A DNA stretch of 64,000 nucleotides, from NCBI RefSeq assembly GCF_009674495.1, contig NZ_WKJN01000008.1, forward strand, positions 62,001 through 126,000, written 5' to 3'. Made by a program: the position numbers and the translations under genes. The notes beneath the pieces are model-generated. The model ran no database searches and was not told the DNA's origin. It saw only the letters and a list, made by a program, of their open reading frames with translations. Positions 1 to 9,259 of the stretch are shown here, in pieces (position 1 is the first letter of the stretch; each line of letters starts with the position of its first letter). The DNA is from Duganella alba. Lineage in GTDB: Bacteria; Pseudomonadota; Gammaproteobacteria; Burkholderiales; Burkholderiaceae_D.

Positions 1-423
1 GATGGCCTGCAAGGCCGGCAGCAGATGCAGCGACATGGTGGTCGGCTGCAGGGCGCCTTCGGCCTTGGTGCGGGCGCGGCGCACGTTCCAGCGCGCGCGG
101 TAGGAGGCGCCGTCGCTGCCGACGAAGTCCACTTCCGCATAGCCTTCCGCCGTGCCACGACGCAGCAGGTTGCGCGGATCCTGCGTGGAGACGGTCTCGT
201 TGCCGACGTCGGCCAGGTAATTGCGGCCTACCACGCGCAACAGGCGCGGCGTGGCGTCGTACAGGGCCAGGCACAGCGCGTCCAGCAAGGTGCTCTTGCC
301 GGCGCCGGTCGGGCCGCTGATGGCGAACAGACCGGTGGAGGCCAATGGCTCGGCCTCGAAATTGACGCTGAATTCGTCGGCCAGCGAAGCCAGGTTCTTG
401 CCGCTGATTTTCAGGATTCTCAT
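1..423 (-). CDS. sbcC: SbcC, ATPase subunit of the SbcCD nuclease (N-terminal part only)
   Basis: The first 141 codons of a minus-strand gene that runs off the left edge of the window. The protein begins MRILKISGKNLASLADEF and carries a Walker A motif GPTGAGKST at residues 37-45, the ABC-type ATPase head of the Rad50/SbcC family. SbcC pairs with SbcD to cut hairpins and long palindromes that stall replication and to trim protein-blocked DNA ends. Its ATG overlaps the sbcD stop in an ATGA, so the two subunits are translationally coupled. The long coiled coil with zinc hook and the C-terminal ATPase half expected of the family would lie outside the window. Confidence 0.93.
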   Translation of the reverse strand, partial: MRILKISGKNLASLADEFSVNFEAEPLASTGLFAISGPTGAGKSTLLDALCLALYDATPRLLRVVGRNYLADVGNETVSTQDPRNLLRRGTAEGYAEVDFVGSDGASYRARWNVRRARTKAEGALQPTTMSLHLLPALQAI

Positions 424-1646
424 GGCAGCATCAACTCCGCAAACGCGCTCAGTTGATCGGCCGGCGCCTCGTTGCCGAAGCGCTGCGCATAGAGCTGCCG
501 GAAGATGTCGTCGGGTTTCAGCTTTTCCAGCTGGTCCAGCGTCATCACTTCCTTGTCGATGGACGAGGCGCGGGCGGCGGTCGAGGTTTCGATTTTCGCC
601 AGCCGTACCGGCTTGCCGTCCAGTGCCGCCTCGATGCGCGCGCGCAGGCCGGGTTCCGGCTGCTCCAGCAGCACGCGTACTTCCAGATACGGCTGCTGCT
701 CGGGCGGCGCATCCGGCGGCGCCAGCTCGGCCAGTTCTTCCAGCACCTGCGTCAGCGGCGCAGGCCTGGACGGCACGCGCAGCAGCTCCACCGCGCGCGG
801 CACCGGCACCGGCGCGATCTCGCGCACTGCGGCGCCTTCGAGGTCGATGCGCAGGATCTGGTGCGCGTAATTGACCTCGGCGAAGGACAGCGGCAGCGGG
901 CTGCCGGAGTAGCGGATATGTTCCTGCTTGCCGACGTTCTGCGCCAGATGCAAATGCCCCAGCGCCGCGTAGGCGATGGCCGGATCGAATATCCCGGCCG
1001 GCAGCATTTCCGTGCCGCCGATGACGATGCGGCGCTCGGAGTCGTTGGACATCTGGCCGTCCACCATGTGGCAGTGGCCCATGGCGATGATGGCCTGGCC
1101 GTCCTGGCGCTTGCTCTGCGCCAGTTCGAAGGCCTGCCGGTAGAGCAGGGCGATGCCGGCCAGGTAGGGATCGGCGCCTTCGGGCAATTCGCCGCGCGGC
1201 ACGTCTCCGGGAGGCAGGAACGGCACCGCCAGGCACCACGCCTCGACCGCGCCGCTGCGGCCGGTCAGCGGCAGCACCAGCGATTCGATGTCGATCTCGC
1301 CGTCGGCATTGCGCTGCACGGCGCCGATCACGCGCGTGCCGTGCGCTTCCAGCAGCGGACCTGGCGCATCGAGCCTGCCCGGCGAATCGTGGTTGCCGGC
1401 GATGACGATCAGGTTCAGGTGCGGCGCGCGTTCCCTGGCCTGTCGCAGGAAGCGGTACAGCTGCTTCTGCGTCGCGGACGACGGGTTGGCGTTATCGTAG
1501 ACATCACCGGCGATCAGCAGCACGTCGGCCTGTTCGGCGACGATGGCGTCCAGAAGCCAGTCGAGGAAGCGCTGGTGTTCGTAATGACGCTCGAAATTAT
1601 GCAGGGATTGGCCGAGATGCCAGTCGGAGGTGTGCAGCAGACGCAT
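420..1646 (-). CDS. sbcD: SbcD, exonuclease subunit of SbcCD
   Basis: A 408-residue calcineurin-like metallophosphoesterase and nuclease partner of SbcC. Metal-binding signatures are visible in order: DWHLG (D8, H10), AGDVYD (D48), GNHD (N85-D87), GHCH and later GHLH. I chose the ATG at 1646 (MRLLHTSDWHLGQ) because family members begin there; the reading frame stays open 15 codons further upstream, but that stretch (MRYIERFPAVSSHFF) has no family character. Length is usual for SbcD. The gene ends in a 4-base ATGA overlap with sbcC, the normal sbcDC order. Function is double-strand exonuclease and hairpin endonuclease in DNA repair. Confidence 0.93.
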   Translation of the reverse strand: MRLLHTSDWHLGQSLHNFERHYEHQRFLDWLLDAIVAEQADVLLIAGDVYDNANPSSATQKQLYRFLRQARERAPHLNLIVIAGNHDSPGRLDAPGPLLEAHGTRVIGAVQRNADGEIDIESLVLPLTGRSGAVEAWCLAVPFLPPGDVPRGELPEGADPYLAGIALLYRQAFELAQSKRQDGQAIIAMGHCHMVDGQMSNDSERRIVIGGTEMLPAGIFDPAIAYAALGHLHLAQNVGKQEHIRYSGSPLPLSFAEVNYAHQILRIDLEGAAVREIAPVPVPRAVELLRVPSRPAPLTQVLEELAELAPPDAPPEQQPYLEVRVLLEQPEPGLRARIEAALDGKPVRLAKIETSTAARASSIDKEVMTLDQLEKLKPDDIFRQLYAQRFGNEAPADQLSAFAELMLP

Positions 1647-1712
1647 GAAAAAATGTGATGAAACAGCCGGAAAGCGCTCAATATAGCGCAAGCCGGCCGC
1701 ACCCGGTTTGAT

Positions 1713-4349
1713 TTATGCCGCGTTGCTCTCTGGTGGCGGGATCACCTGGCCGGCGCGGAAGGTGTTCCGGCCCGCCTGTTTGGCCTCGTACAGCAGGATG
1801 TCGGCGCGGTTCAGCAGTTCGGCGGGGCTGACGTCTTCGTCGCGGTAGTAGGTCAGGCCGATGCTGGTCGATATCGACACCACCGTGCCATCGAGGTCGA
1901 AATCGGCCTGCATGGCGGAGACGATCTTGGCGGCCAGCGCCGCCGCATCGTCGATGCGGTGGATGCGCTCCATGATGATGGTGAATTCGTCGCCGCCCAG
2001 CCGGGCGATGGTGTCGCTGGCGCGCATGGTGTGGGTCAGCCGCGCCGAGAAGGCTTTCAGCAGGGCGTCGCCGACCGCATGGCCGTAGGTGTCGTTGACC
2101 GGCTTGAAGCGGTCGATATCCATGTACATCACCGCCATCAGGTTGGCGTTGTCACGGCTGTTGGCCATGGAGTCGTGCAGCTTTTGCAGGAAACCGGCGC
2201 GGTTGGTCAGGCCGGTCAGCGCGTCGACCTGCGACAGCCGCAGCAAACGCTGTTTCTCGCGCTTCTGCACCGTGATGTCCTGGCGCATGACGTGGAAGCC
2301 GATCACGCCGACCCCGTCCTCGTCCATCTGCGGAATGTAGACCACCTCGTAGGTGCGTTCGATGGTGTCGCTGGTGTCGTCTTCCTCGAAGGTCAGGGTT
2401 TCGCCTTGCAGCGCCTGCAGCACATAGGGTTCGAGGAAGGCGTAGCGCTCCGCGCCCATGGTTTCGCGGATGCTGCGGCCCAGCACCGTGGGGCCGTTGC
2501 GGTTGAATTCCCGCTCGTAGGCGACGTTGTGGAAGCGGTAGACCTGCTCGGCGTCGATATAGGCCACCATGGCCGGCAGCGTGTCGGCGATGGTGCGCAG
2601 GCGCGATTCGCTTTCGCGCAGCGCCATCACGGATTTGCGGATGTGGGTGATGTCGTCCACCGTGCCGACATAGCCGTAGATATTGCCGTCGACGACCATG
2701 GCGGCGATCTTGAACGACACCCAGATGATCTTGCCGTCCGGGTGCACGCAGCGCAGCGTGTCCTGGAACGGGGCGCGGGTGCGGACCATGTGGTTCAGCG
2801 CCGACTTGAGCACCTCGCGGTCCGCCGGATGCACCGCGCGCATCCAGGCGTCGCCCAGCGCTTCCTCGCGCGTCAGGCCGGTGATGGTTTCAAAGGTGCG
2901 GTTGACGTAGGTGCAGTGGCCTGTGGCGTCGGCGCGCAGCAGGCCCAGTGGCGAGGCGTCGTTGACGGCGGCGAGTTCGGCCTGGTTCTTGCGCGCCGCC
3001 AGTTCGGTTTCCTTGCGCGAGGTGATGTCGCGCACGTTGACCGCCACGCCGTCGGTGATCGGCACGATCTGGTGGTGCAGCCAGTGGACGGCGGCGTTGG
3101 GCAGGAAGTCGACCGCGTATTCCTCTTCCAGCGGCTGACGGCTTTCCAGCACATGGCGGTATTTTTCGACGAAACCCTTGGAATGCAGGTCCGGCATGAC
3201 CTCGATCAGGCGCTTGTCCTTGATGTCTTCGCTGCGGTAGCCCAGCAGCTGTGCGCCGCGTTCATTGAGGTCGGCGATGGTGAAGTCGAGGATCTCGCGC
3301 CGCGCGCCGCGCATGCGGCAGGCCTTGAACATGAACACCGCATCGAGGCTGGCGTCGGCGGCGGCGCGCAGCATCAGCTGCGCCTCGATCACCATGCTGG
3401 CGCTGCGGCGCAGGCGGTGCGCCTGCTGCACCAGCAGGTAGACGAACAGCAGCACCAGCGCCGAGGCGACGGCGGCGGCGCAATAATACATATTGCGGCG
3501 GCTGTAGAAGCGCGCCATGGCGGTGCCGGTCGGATTGCCGACCACCGCCGTCAGCAGGTAGCGCGGCATTTCGGCGTAGCCGTAGATGCGGTCGATGGCG
3601 TCGAACGGGCGCTTGAGCAGGAATTCCTCCGACGGCTGCGGCGCGCTGACCTGGGCCACGCGGAAGTCGATGCTGTCGCTGATGATGATCTGGTCGTCGA
3701 TGCGGGCGGCCGACATGCCGTTCTCGCGGCTGATCAGCATCACCGCGCCGCCGCTGTCGACGTTCAGGCGGTCGTAGTCCTCGACGAAATAGGCCGGGTC
3801 GATCATCACCATGACGACGCCGGCGAAGCTGCCGTTGGCGTGGTTCAGGCGGCGCGAGATCTGGATCTGCCATTTCTTGGTGCGGCTGTCGATCACCGGC
3901 GTGGCCACCAGCGAGACGTCGGCCGGATTGCCGGCGTGTTTCCTGAACACCGGCTGGTGCTTCAGGTCCGGCGTGAAGTAGCCGTTCATGCTGTCGACGA
4001 TGTGGCCGTTCTGGTCCAGGATGGCCATCGGCAGATCGAGCTTGGTCGGCAGCAGGGAGTCGAGCAGGCCGTTCTTGCGGGTGAATTCGGGCAGCCGCAG
4101 CGCGCCGTCGGTTTCCTCGTATTTGAGCTTGAACAGCTGGGTGGCGTGATCGAGCTGGCGCAGCAGGTGGTTGGTGTGCTCGGCCAGGGTGTGCGCCAGC
4201 GACTGGCTGTGCAGCACCGCCTCGTAGTGGGCGGTCTGCTGTTCCTGCCGGACCTGATAGGTGACGGAGGCCCAGGTAAAGATCAGCAGTGCCGCGCCGA
4301 AGGCGGGCAGCAGTATCGCGCGGTACAAACGACGAAAAAAATCCAGCAT
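1713..4349 (-). CDS. Membrane-bound sensor diguanylate cyclase (sensor-PAS3-GGDEF)
   Basis: An 878-residue inner-membrane signalling protein predicted to make cyclic di-GMP. Two membrane segments (about 9-30 and 287-309) bracket a periplasmic sensor of roughly 255 residues of the PDC/dCache type. Then come three PAS-like regions (about 330-440, 460-570 and 585-700) and a C-terminal GGDEF domain. The signature LGGDEF is intact and RASD, an RxxD inhibitory site, sits five residues before it, so product inhibition is likely. The start at 4349 (MLDFFRRLYRAILL) is preceded by GAGGA and places the first hydrophobic segment at the N-terminus; a start 30 codons upstream (MFFFTAF) is less likely. The ligand is unknown. 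It is divergent from the downstream ycaQ-like gene. Confidence 0.88.
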   Translation of the reverse strand: MLDFFRRLYRAILLPAFGAALLIFTWASVTYQVRQEQQTAHYEAVLHSQSLAHTLAEHTNHLLRQLDHATQLFKLKYEETDGALRLPEFTRKNGLLDSLLPTKLDLPMAILDQNGHIVDSMNGYFTPDLKHQPVFRKHAGNPADVSLVATPVIDSRTKKWQIQISRRLNHANGSFAGVVMVMIDPAYFVEDYDRLNVDSGGAVMLISRENGMSAARIDDQIIISDSIDFRVAQVSAPQPSEEFLLKRPFDAIDRIYGYAEMPRYLLTAVVGNPTGTAMARFYSRRNMYYCAAAVASALVLLFVYLLVQQAHRLRRSASMVIEAQLMLRAAADASLDAVFMFKACRMRGARREILDFTIADLNERGAQLLGYRSEDIKDKRLIEVMPDLHSKGFVEKYRHVLESRQPLEEEYAVDFLPNAAVHWLHHQIVPITDGVAVNVRDITSRKETELAARKNQAELAAVNDASPLGLLRADATGHCTYVNRTFETITGLTREEALGDAWMRAVHPADREVLKSALNHMVRTRAPFQDTLRCVHPDGKIIWVSFKIAAMVVDGNIYGYVGTVDDITHIRKSVMALRESESRLRTIADTLPAMVAYIDAEQVYRFHNVAYEREFNRNGPTVLGRSIRETMGAERYAFLEPYVLQALQGETLTFEEDDTSDTIERTYEVVYIPQMDEDGVGVIGFHVMRQDITVQKREKQRLLRLSQVDALTGLTNRAGFLQKLHDSMANSRDNANLMAVMYMDIDRFKPVNDTYGHAVGDALLKAFSARLTHTMRASDTIARLGGDEFTIIMERIHRIDDAAALAAKIVSAMQADFDLDGTVVSISTSIGLTYYRDEDVSPAELLNRADILLYEAKQAGRNTFRAGQVIPPPESNAA

Positions 4350-4484
4350 CTGGCAGCAGTCCTCATCGGTGGGCCGGGTGTTTGCGGTTATTCTGCACGG
4401 AAATATCGCTTTTGGCGTGAAAGCTGTGAAAAAAAACATATTCCGTTCACAGGCAATGTTGATTTCTTTATTAGAATAGCGGTC

Positions 4485-5726
4485 ATGACTGAACCGATAT
4501 TGAGCCTGTCCGCCGCGCGGGCGCTGCATCTGGCGGCGCAAGGGCTGTTGCAGCCGCGCCGCCGCAAGGCGCGCCAGGAAGACCTGCTGGCGGCGATCCG
4601 GCAAATGGGCGTGCTGCAGATCGATACCATTCATGTGGTGGCGCGCAGCCCTTACCTGGTGCTGTGGAGCCGCCTGGGCGACTACCCGCAGCCGTGGCTG
4701 GAGCAGGCACTGGCCGCCGGCGAGCTGTTTGAATACTGGGCGCACGAGGCCTGCTTCGTGCCGGTCGAGGACTACGGCCTGTATCGGCACCGCATGCTGG
4801 ACCCGGAGGCCATGGGCTGGAAGTATTCGGCCACCTGGATGAAGGAGCGCCGCGCCGAGGTGGATGCGGTGCTGGAGCATATCCGCGTCAACGGCCCGAC
4901 GCGCTCCTCCGACTTCGAACGCACCGATGGTCAGAGCGGCGGCTGGTGGAGCTGGAAGCCGGAGAAGCGCTCGCTGGAAGTGCTGTTCACCACCGGCGCG
5001 CTGATGATCGCCGCGCGCCACAACTTCCAGCGCATCTACGACCTGGCCGAACGCGTGCTGCCGCACTGGGATGACAGCCAGCTGCCGCACATGGACGAGG
5101 TGCGCCGCGCGTTGGTGCTCAAGGCGGTGAAGGCCATGGGCTGCGCGCGCGCGCCGTGGATCAGCGACTATTTCCGCACCAGGCCGCCGCGCCTCGATCC
5201 GGAAACGCTGGTGGCGCAGGGAGACCTGCTGCGCGCCTGGGTGGCGGACTGGGACGATCCGATCTACGTCCATCCCGACCATGCGGACCTGCTGGACAGC
5301 GCCGCCGCCGGCACGCTGGCGCCGACGCTGACCACCATCCTGTCGCCGTTCGACCCGGTGGTGTGGGACCGCCGCCGCGCGCTGGAACTGTTCAACTTCG
5401 ACTACCGGCTGGAATGCTACACGCCGGCCGACAAGCGCAAATACGGCTATTTCACGCTGCCCATCCTGCGGCGCGGCCAACTGGTCGGCCGCGTCGACGC
5501 CAAGGCGCACCGGCGCGACGGCGTGTTCGAACTGAAGTCGCTGATACTTGAACCTGGAGCGCGCATCAGCGACCGCTTCACGCGCGACATCGCCGCCGCG
5601 CTGCAACGGCTGGCCGACTGGCACGCCTGCCCGCGGATACAGATCACCCAAGCCACGCCCGCCGCTTTCGGTGCGCAGCTGCAAGCCGCGCTGGACGCGG
5701 CCGAACCGACAAAGGAAGCCGCATGA
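4485..5726 (+). CDS. YcaQ/AlkX-type winged-helix DNA glycosylase
   Basis: A 413-residue member of the HTH_42 (AlkZ-like) family, built of tandem winged helices. Characterised members unhook DNA interstrand crosslinks or remove bulky alkylated bases. The N-terminal segment MGVLQIDTIHVVARS contains Q-I-D, matching the Q-x-D catalytic motif I recall for the YcaQ branch (the AlkZ branch has Q-x-Q). This motif assignment is from memory and not checked by alignment. The start at 4485 (MTEPILSLSAARALHLAAQG) is the family start; the open frame upstream is antisense to the neighbouring diguanylate cyclase gene and is not coding. The gene overlaps the next one in an ATGA, so the pair is probably co-transcribed. 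Confidence 0.85.
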   Translation: MTEPILSLSAARALHLAAQGLLQPRRRKARQEDLLAAIRQMGVLQIDTIHVVARSPYLVLWSRLGDYPQPWLEQALAAGELFEYWAHEACFVPVEDYGLYRHRMLDPEAMGWKYSATWMKERRAEVDAVLEHIRVNGPTRSSDFERTDGQSGGWWSWKPEKRSLEVLFTTGALMIAARHNFQRIYDLAERVLPHWDDSQLPHMDEVRRALVLKAVKAMGCARAPWISDYFRTRPPRLDPETLVAQGDLLRAWVADWDDPIYVHPDHADLLDSAAAGTLAPTLTTILSPFDPVVWDRRRALELFNFDYRLECYTPADKRKYGYFTLPILRRGQLVGRVDAKAHRRDGVFELKSLILEPGARISDRFTRDIAAALQRLADWHACPRIQITQATPAAFGAQLQAALDAAEPTKEAA

Positions 5727-6712
5727 CCTTGCCCGCCGCCCCCGTCAGCCTGCTGGGCGCCGACGGCCAGCCGCTGTTTGGACGCTACGCCGGCCAGGTC
5801 GGCAATATCGACTGGAGCCAGCTGGCCCGGCCGTTTTCGCGCAGCCCATTGTGGCGGCGCTTCCACCACAAGCGCTGGCACTACGTGGCGCTGTGCACGG
5901 AAGAGGTGTTCTGCGCGGTCGCCATCGTCGATCTGGGCTGGATCAGCACCGCCTTCGCCTACGCCTTCGACCGCAAGGACGGCGACATGCTGGCCAACTT
6001 CTCGCAGGACGGCCTGCCGCTGGTGTCGGCGCGGCTGGCCAACCATGCGGGCGAATCGAGCAGCTTTAAACGCGGCAGCAGTCATATCAACATCGAGACC
6101 AACGGCGACGGCAGCTATGCGCTGACGCTGCGCTGCGATTATCTGGAAATCGACGCCGCCTTCGGCCCGTCGCCGTCGCCGCTGCTGCTGGCTACCGGGC
6201 CGATCGACAAAGGCTCGGTGCACGCGACGCAGAAATCGTCCGCCATGCCGCTGCGCGGCGAGGTGCGCACCTGGCGCGACGAATTCAAGCTCGATGGCGG
6301 CGTCGCCAGCTTCGATTATTCCAACGGCCTGTTGGCGCGCAACACCGCCTGGCGCTGGGCCTCGGCGCACAATGTGGAGCTGGGCTTCAACCTGCAGGCC
6401 GGTTATTTCGGCGGCCACGAAAACGCGCTGTGGCTGGACGGCGACCTGATCGCGCTGGCGCCGGCCCACTTCCTGTACGATAAAAAGGACGCGCTGTCGC
6501 CGTGGCACATCTTCACCGAGGACGATATGCTGGACCTGATCTTCACGCCGGACGGCGCGCGCCGCGACGACAAGAAGATGGTGGTGGCGGCCAGCCGTTA
6601 TCTGCAGCCGGTCGGCACCTTCAGCGGCTGGGTGCGCGCCGCGCCGGACCAACCGAAACGCATGGTCACGCAGCTGATGGGCGTGACCGAAGACCATTCA
6701 TCCCGCTGGTAG
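5723..6712 (+). CDS. DUF2804 domain-containing protein
   Basis: A 329-residue protein that I recognise as a DUF2804 member, with many aromatic and acidic residues and features such as WRRFHHKRWHY and DLGWISTAFAY. No signal peptide or membrane segment is visible, so it is probably cytoplasmic. The family fold resembles lipocalin/AttH-like beta-barrels and no enzymatic activity is established, so no reaction is assigned. The start codon lies inside the stop of the preceding ycaQ-like gene (ATGA), and the next gene starts 7 bases after its stop, suggesting a three-gene unit. Whether it works with either neighbour cannot be told from sequence. Confidence 0.8.
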   Translation: MTLPAAPVSLLGADGQPLFGRYAGQVGNIDWSQLARPFSRSPLWRRFHHKRWHYVALCTEEVFCAVAIVDLGWISTAFAYAFDRKDGDMLANFSQDGLPLVSARLANHAGESSSFKRGSSHINIETNGDGSYALTLRCDYLEIDAAFGPSPSPLLLATGPIDKGSVHATQKSSAMPLRGEVRTWRDEFKLDGGVASFDYSNGLLARNTAWRWASAHNVELGFNLQAGYFGGHENALWLDGDLIALAPAHFLYDKKDALSPWHIFTEDDMLDLIFTPDGARRDDKKMVVAASRYLQPVGTFSGWVRAAPDQPKRMVTQLMGVTEDHSSRW

Positions 6713-6718
6713 CCTGAC

Positions 6719-9124
6719 ATGAGCATCCGCAATCTCGACCGTCTGTTCCAACCGCGTTCCGTGGCCGTGATCGGCGCGTCGGACAATCCGCAGCGCATCG
6801 GCACGCGGGTGCTGGCCAATCTGCTGGAAGGCGATTTCACGCATAACGGCGGCAAGGTGTGGCCGGTCAATCCCAAGCACCAGAAACTGCATGGCCTGCA
6901 AAGCTACGCCCGCGTCAGTGGCCTGCCGGCGGCGCCGGACCTGGCCGTGATCTGCACGCCGCCGGCCACCGTGCCGGGGCTGATCGGCGAACTGGGCGCG
7001 GCCGGCTGCAAGGCCGCCATCGTCATGACCGCCGATCCGGGCCACAGCGGCGGCCGTTACATGCACCAGCCGATGCTGGAGGCGGCGCGGCCCCACCTGC
7101 TGCGCATCCTCGGCGCCGGCAGCGCCGGGCTGCAATCGCCGGCGCTGGGCCTGAATCCCAGCTTCACGCAGATGGCGGCGGGGAAGGGCAAGCTGGGTTT
7201 CGTGTCGCAGTCCGGCGCGCTGGCGACGGCGGTACTGGACTGGGCCGGCCAGCGCGGCATCGGCTTCTCGCGCTTCGTGGCGATGGGTGACGGCGTCGAC
7301 GTGGACTTCGGCGACATGCTGGACTACCTGGCCGCCGACGGCGAGACGGAAGCGATCCTGCTGTGCATCGAGCGCGTGAGCAGCGCGCGCAAGTTCATGT
7401 CGGCGGGCCGGCTGGCGGCGCGCGGCAAGCCGGTCATCGTGCTGAAGGTGGGCCGCGATCCGGCGCCCGGCGCGGACCTGGTGTTCGACGCGGCGATCCG
7501 CCGCGCCGGCATGTTGCGCGTGTACTCCACCGAAGACCTGTTCGACGCCGTCGAAACGCTGGCGCGCCAGCGGCCGCAGCGCGGCGAGCGGCTGGCGGTG
7601 CTGACCAATGGCGGCGGCCTGGGCCTGATCGCCGCCGACGCGCTGGCGTGCAGCGGCGCGCAACTGGCCGCGCTGTCGCCGGAAACGCAGAAGCGGCTGG
7701 CGCAAGCCGGCGCGCCTACCGCCAATCCGGTCGACTTCCTGGCCGACGCGCAGGTCGAACGCTACACCGGCGCGGTGCAGGCGCTGTTGCAGGAGCCGCA
7801 GGCGGACGCCTTGCTGTTCCTGCACGCGCCGACCGCCATGGTGGCCAGCGATCTGATCGCCCACGCGGTGGCGCCGCTGATGCAGGCGGCCGGCAAGAAC
7901 GTGCTGTCCTGCTGGCTGGGCGGCAGCTCGGTGGCCAAGGCGCGCCAGGTGTTCGCGGAAGCCGGCCTGCCGACCTACGACACGCCGGAAAAAGCCGTCA
8001 ACGGCTTCCTGCAAATCGCCCAGTACCGCCGCAACCAGGAACTGCTGATGGAAGTGCCGGTCGGCGTGCCGACCACCAGCGCCGGCGAGCGCTCGGCGGC
8101 GCGCGCGCTGGTGCAGGCGGCGCTGCACGCCGGCCGCAGCGAGCTGTCGGACGCCGAGGCGCGCTCGCTGATGGCGGCCTATGGCATCGCGCTGGCCATG
8201 CCGCAGCAGGCGGCGCTGACCGGCGCCACGCTGGCGGCGGCGCGCATCCAGATCAGTCACGATCCAGTGTTCGGGCCGGTGGTGTTCTTCGGCCAGGGCG
8301 GCATCGCGGCCGATGTGGCGGCCGACCGCGCCGCCGGTCTGCCGCCCTTGAATATGGCGCTGGCGCGCGACATGGTCAGCCGCACCCGCGTCTCGCGCCT
8401 GCTGGCGCAGGGCCAGACGCCGGCCGACGCCGAAGCGCTGATCCGCACCCTGGTGCAGGTGGCCGACATGGTGGCCGACCTGCCGGAGCTGACCGAGCTC
8501 GACCTCAATCCGCTGCTGGCGATCGGCGGCAGCGCCGTGGCGCTCGGCGCGCGCATGCACCTGGCCAAGGCGCGCGGACGGCGCGCGGAACTGGCGATCC
8601 GGCCTTACCCGCAGGAGCTGGAAGAGCGGGTGGACTGGAACGGCGGGCAAATCCTGCTGCGGCCGATCAAGCCGGAAGATGGCGCGCAGCACCAGCAGTT
8701 CTTCAGCGCGCTGGCGACCGATGACGTGCGCCTGCGCTTCTTCTCCGCCATGCGCGAGCTGCCGCCGGCCCAGCTGGCGCGGCTGACGCAGATCGACTAC
8801 GACCGCGCCATGGCCTTCATCGCCACCCGGCCCAACGCCAGCGGCCAGCCGGAAACGCTGGGCGTGGTGCGGGCCGTGCTGGACCCGGACAACCAGTCGG
8901 CCGAGTTCGCCATCATCGTGCGTTCCGATTTGAAAGGGAAGGGACTCGGCTACATTCTGTTCCAGAAACTGGTCGATTATTTCCGCGCCAGGGGCACGCG
9001 CGAAATCGTCGGTGACGCCTTGTCGGAAAACGGCGGCGTGCAAAAGCTGATCCGCCATTTCGGCGGCGTGGTATTGCCGCATCCGGAAGCAGGAATGGTG
9101 CGGCTGCAACTGCCTTTGCGATAG
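6719..9124 (+). CDS. Pat-like GNAT protein acetyltransferase with degenerate ADP-forming acyl-CoA synthetase part
   Basis: An 801-residue protein laid out like Pat/PatZ (YfiQ) lysine acetyltransferases: CoA-binding Rossmann domain (about 1-125), CoA-ligase-like domains (about 150-450), a shortened ATP-grasp region (about 470-610) and a GNAT domain (about 625-790). Relatives are about 880-900 residues. Two parts appear missing: the loop that holds the catalytic His in true synthetases (here KVGRDPAPGADLVF, about 242-255) and about 60-70 residues of the ATP-grasp N-terminal lobe before DPVFGP (about 513). The GNAT glutamate in SAEFAIIV (E729) aligns with the catalytic Glu I recall for Salmonella Pat. 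Predicted role: acetyl-CoA-dependent control of enzymes such as acetyl-CoA synthetase. Confidence 0.82.
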   Translation: MSIRNLDRLFQPRSVAVIGASDNPQRIGTRVLANLLEGDFTHNGGKVWPVNPKHQKLHGLQSYARVSGLPAAPDLAVICTPPATVPGLIGELGAAGCKAAIVMTADPGHSGGRYMHQPMLEAARPHLLRILGAGSAGLQSPALGLNPSFTQMAAGKGKLGFVSQSGALATAVLDWAGQRGIGFSRFVAMGDGVDVDFGDMLDYLAADGETEAILLCIERVSSARKFMSAGRLAARGKPVIVLKVGRDPAPGADLVFDAAIRRAGMLRVYSTEDLFDAVETLARQRPQRGERLAVLTNGGGLGLIAADALACSGAQLAALSPETQKRLAQAGAPTANPVDFLADAQVERYTGAVQALLQEPQADALLFLHAPTAMVASDLIAHAVAPLMQAAGKNVLSCWLGGSSVAKARQVFAEAGLPTYDTPEKAVNGFLQIAQYRRNQELLMEVPVGVPTTSAGERSAARALVQAALHAGRSELSDAEARSLMAAYGIALAMPQQAALTGATLAAARIQISHDPVFGPVVFFGQGGIAADVAADRAAGLPPLNMALARDMVSRTRVSRLLAQGQTPADAEALIRTLVQVADMVADLPELTELDLNPLLAIGGSAVALGARMHLAKARGRRAELAIRPYPQELEERVDWNGGQILLRPIKPEDGAQHQQFFSALATDDVRLRFFSAMRELPPAQLARLTQIDYDRAMAFIATRPNASGQPETLGVVRAVLDPDNQSAEFAIIVRSDLKGKGLGYILFQKLVDYFRARGTREIVGDALSENGGVQKLIRHFGGVVLPHPEAGMVRLQLPLR

Positions 9125-9259
9125 CATTCGCCGCACGGTTGAGATATATTGGGGGCATTAGCGTCATATAAAAGCGCAGGGCGGGTTTGTGCTAGCTCAA
9201 AGCGCGGTTGTCGGGAAACTTTACACTTTTACTTCCGCTACATCGCCCTGGGAGTCAGA

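Noticed and set aside
1959..4484. Long open frame on the plus strand over the diguanylate cyclase, running into the ycaQ-like gene
   Set aside because: It is antisense to a clear sensor-PAS-GGDEF gene and reads as His/Val/Ala/Asp-rich low-complexity sequence, a usual shadow in GC-rich DNA. Only the part from 4485 is family-like.
9139..9172. Possible promoter TTGAGA and TATAAA before the hemerythrin-like gene
   Set aside because: The spacer is about 22 bases, too long for sigma-70; no better pairing was found.
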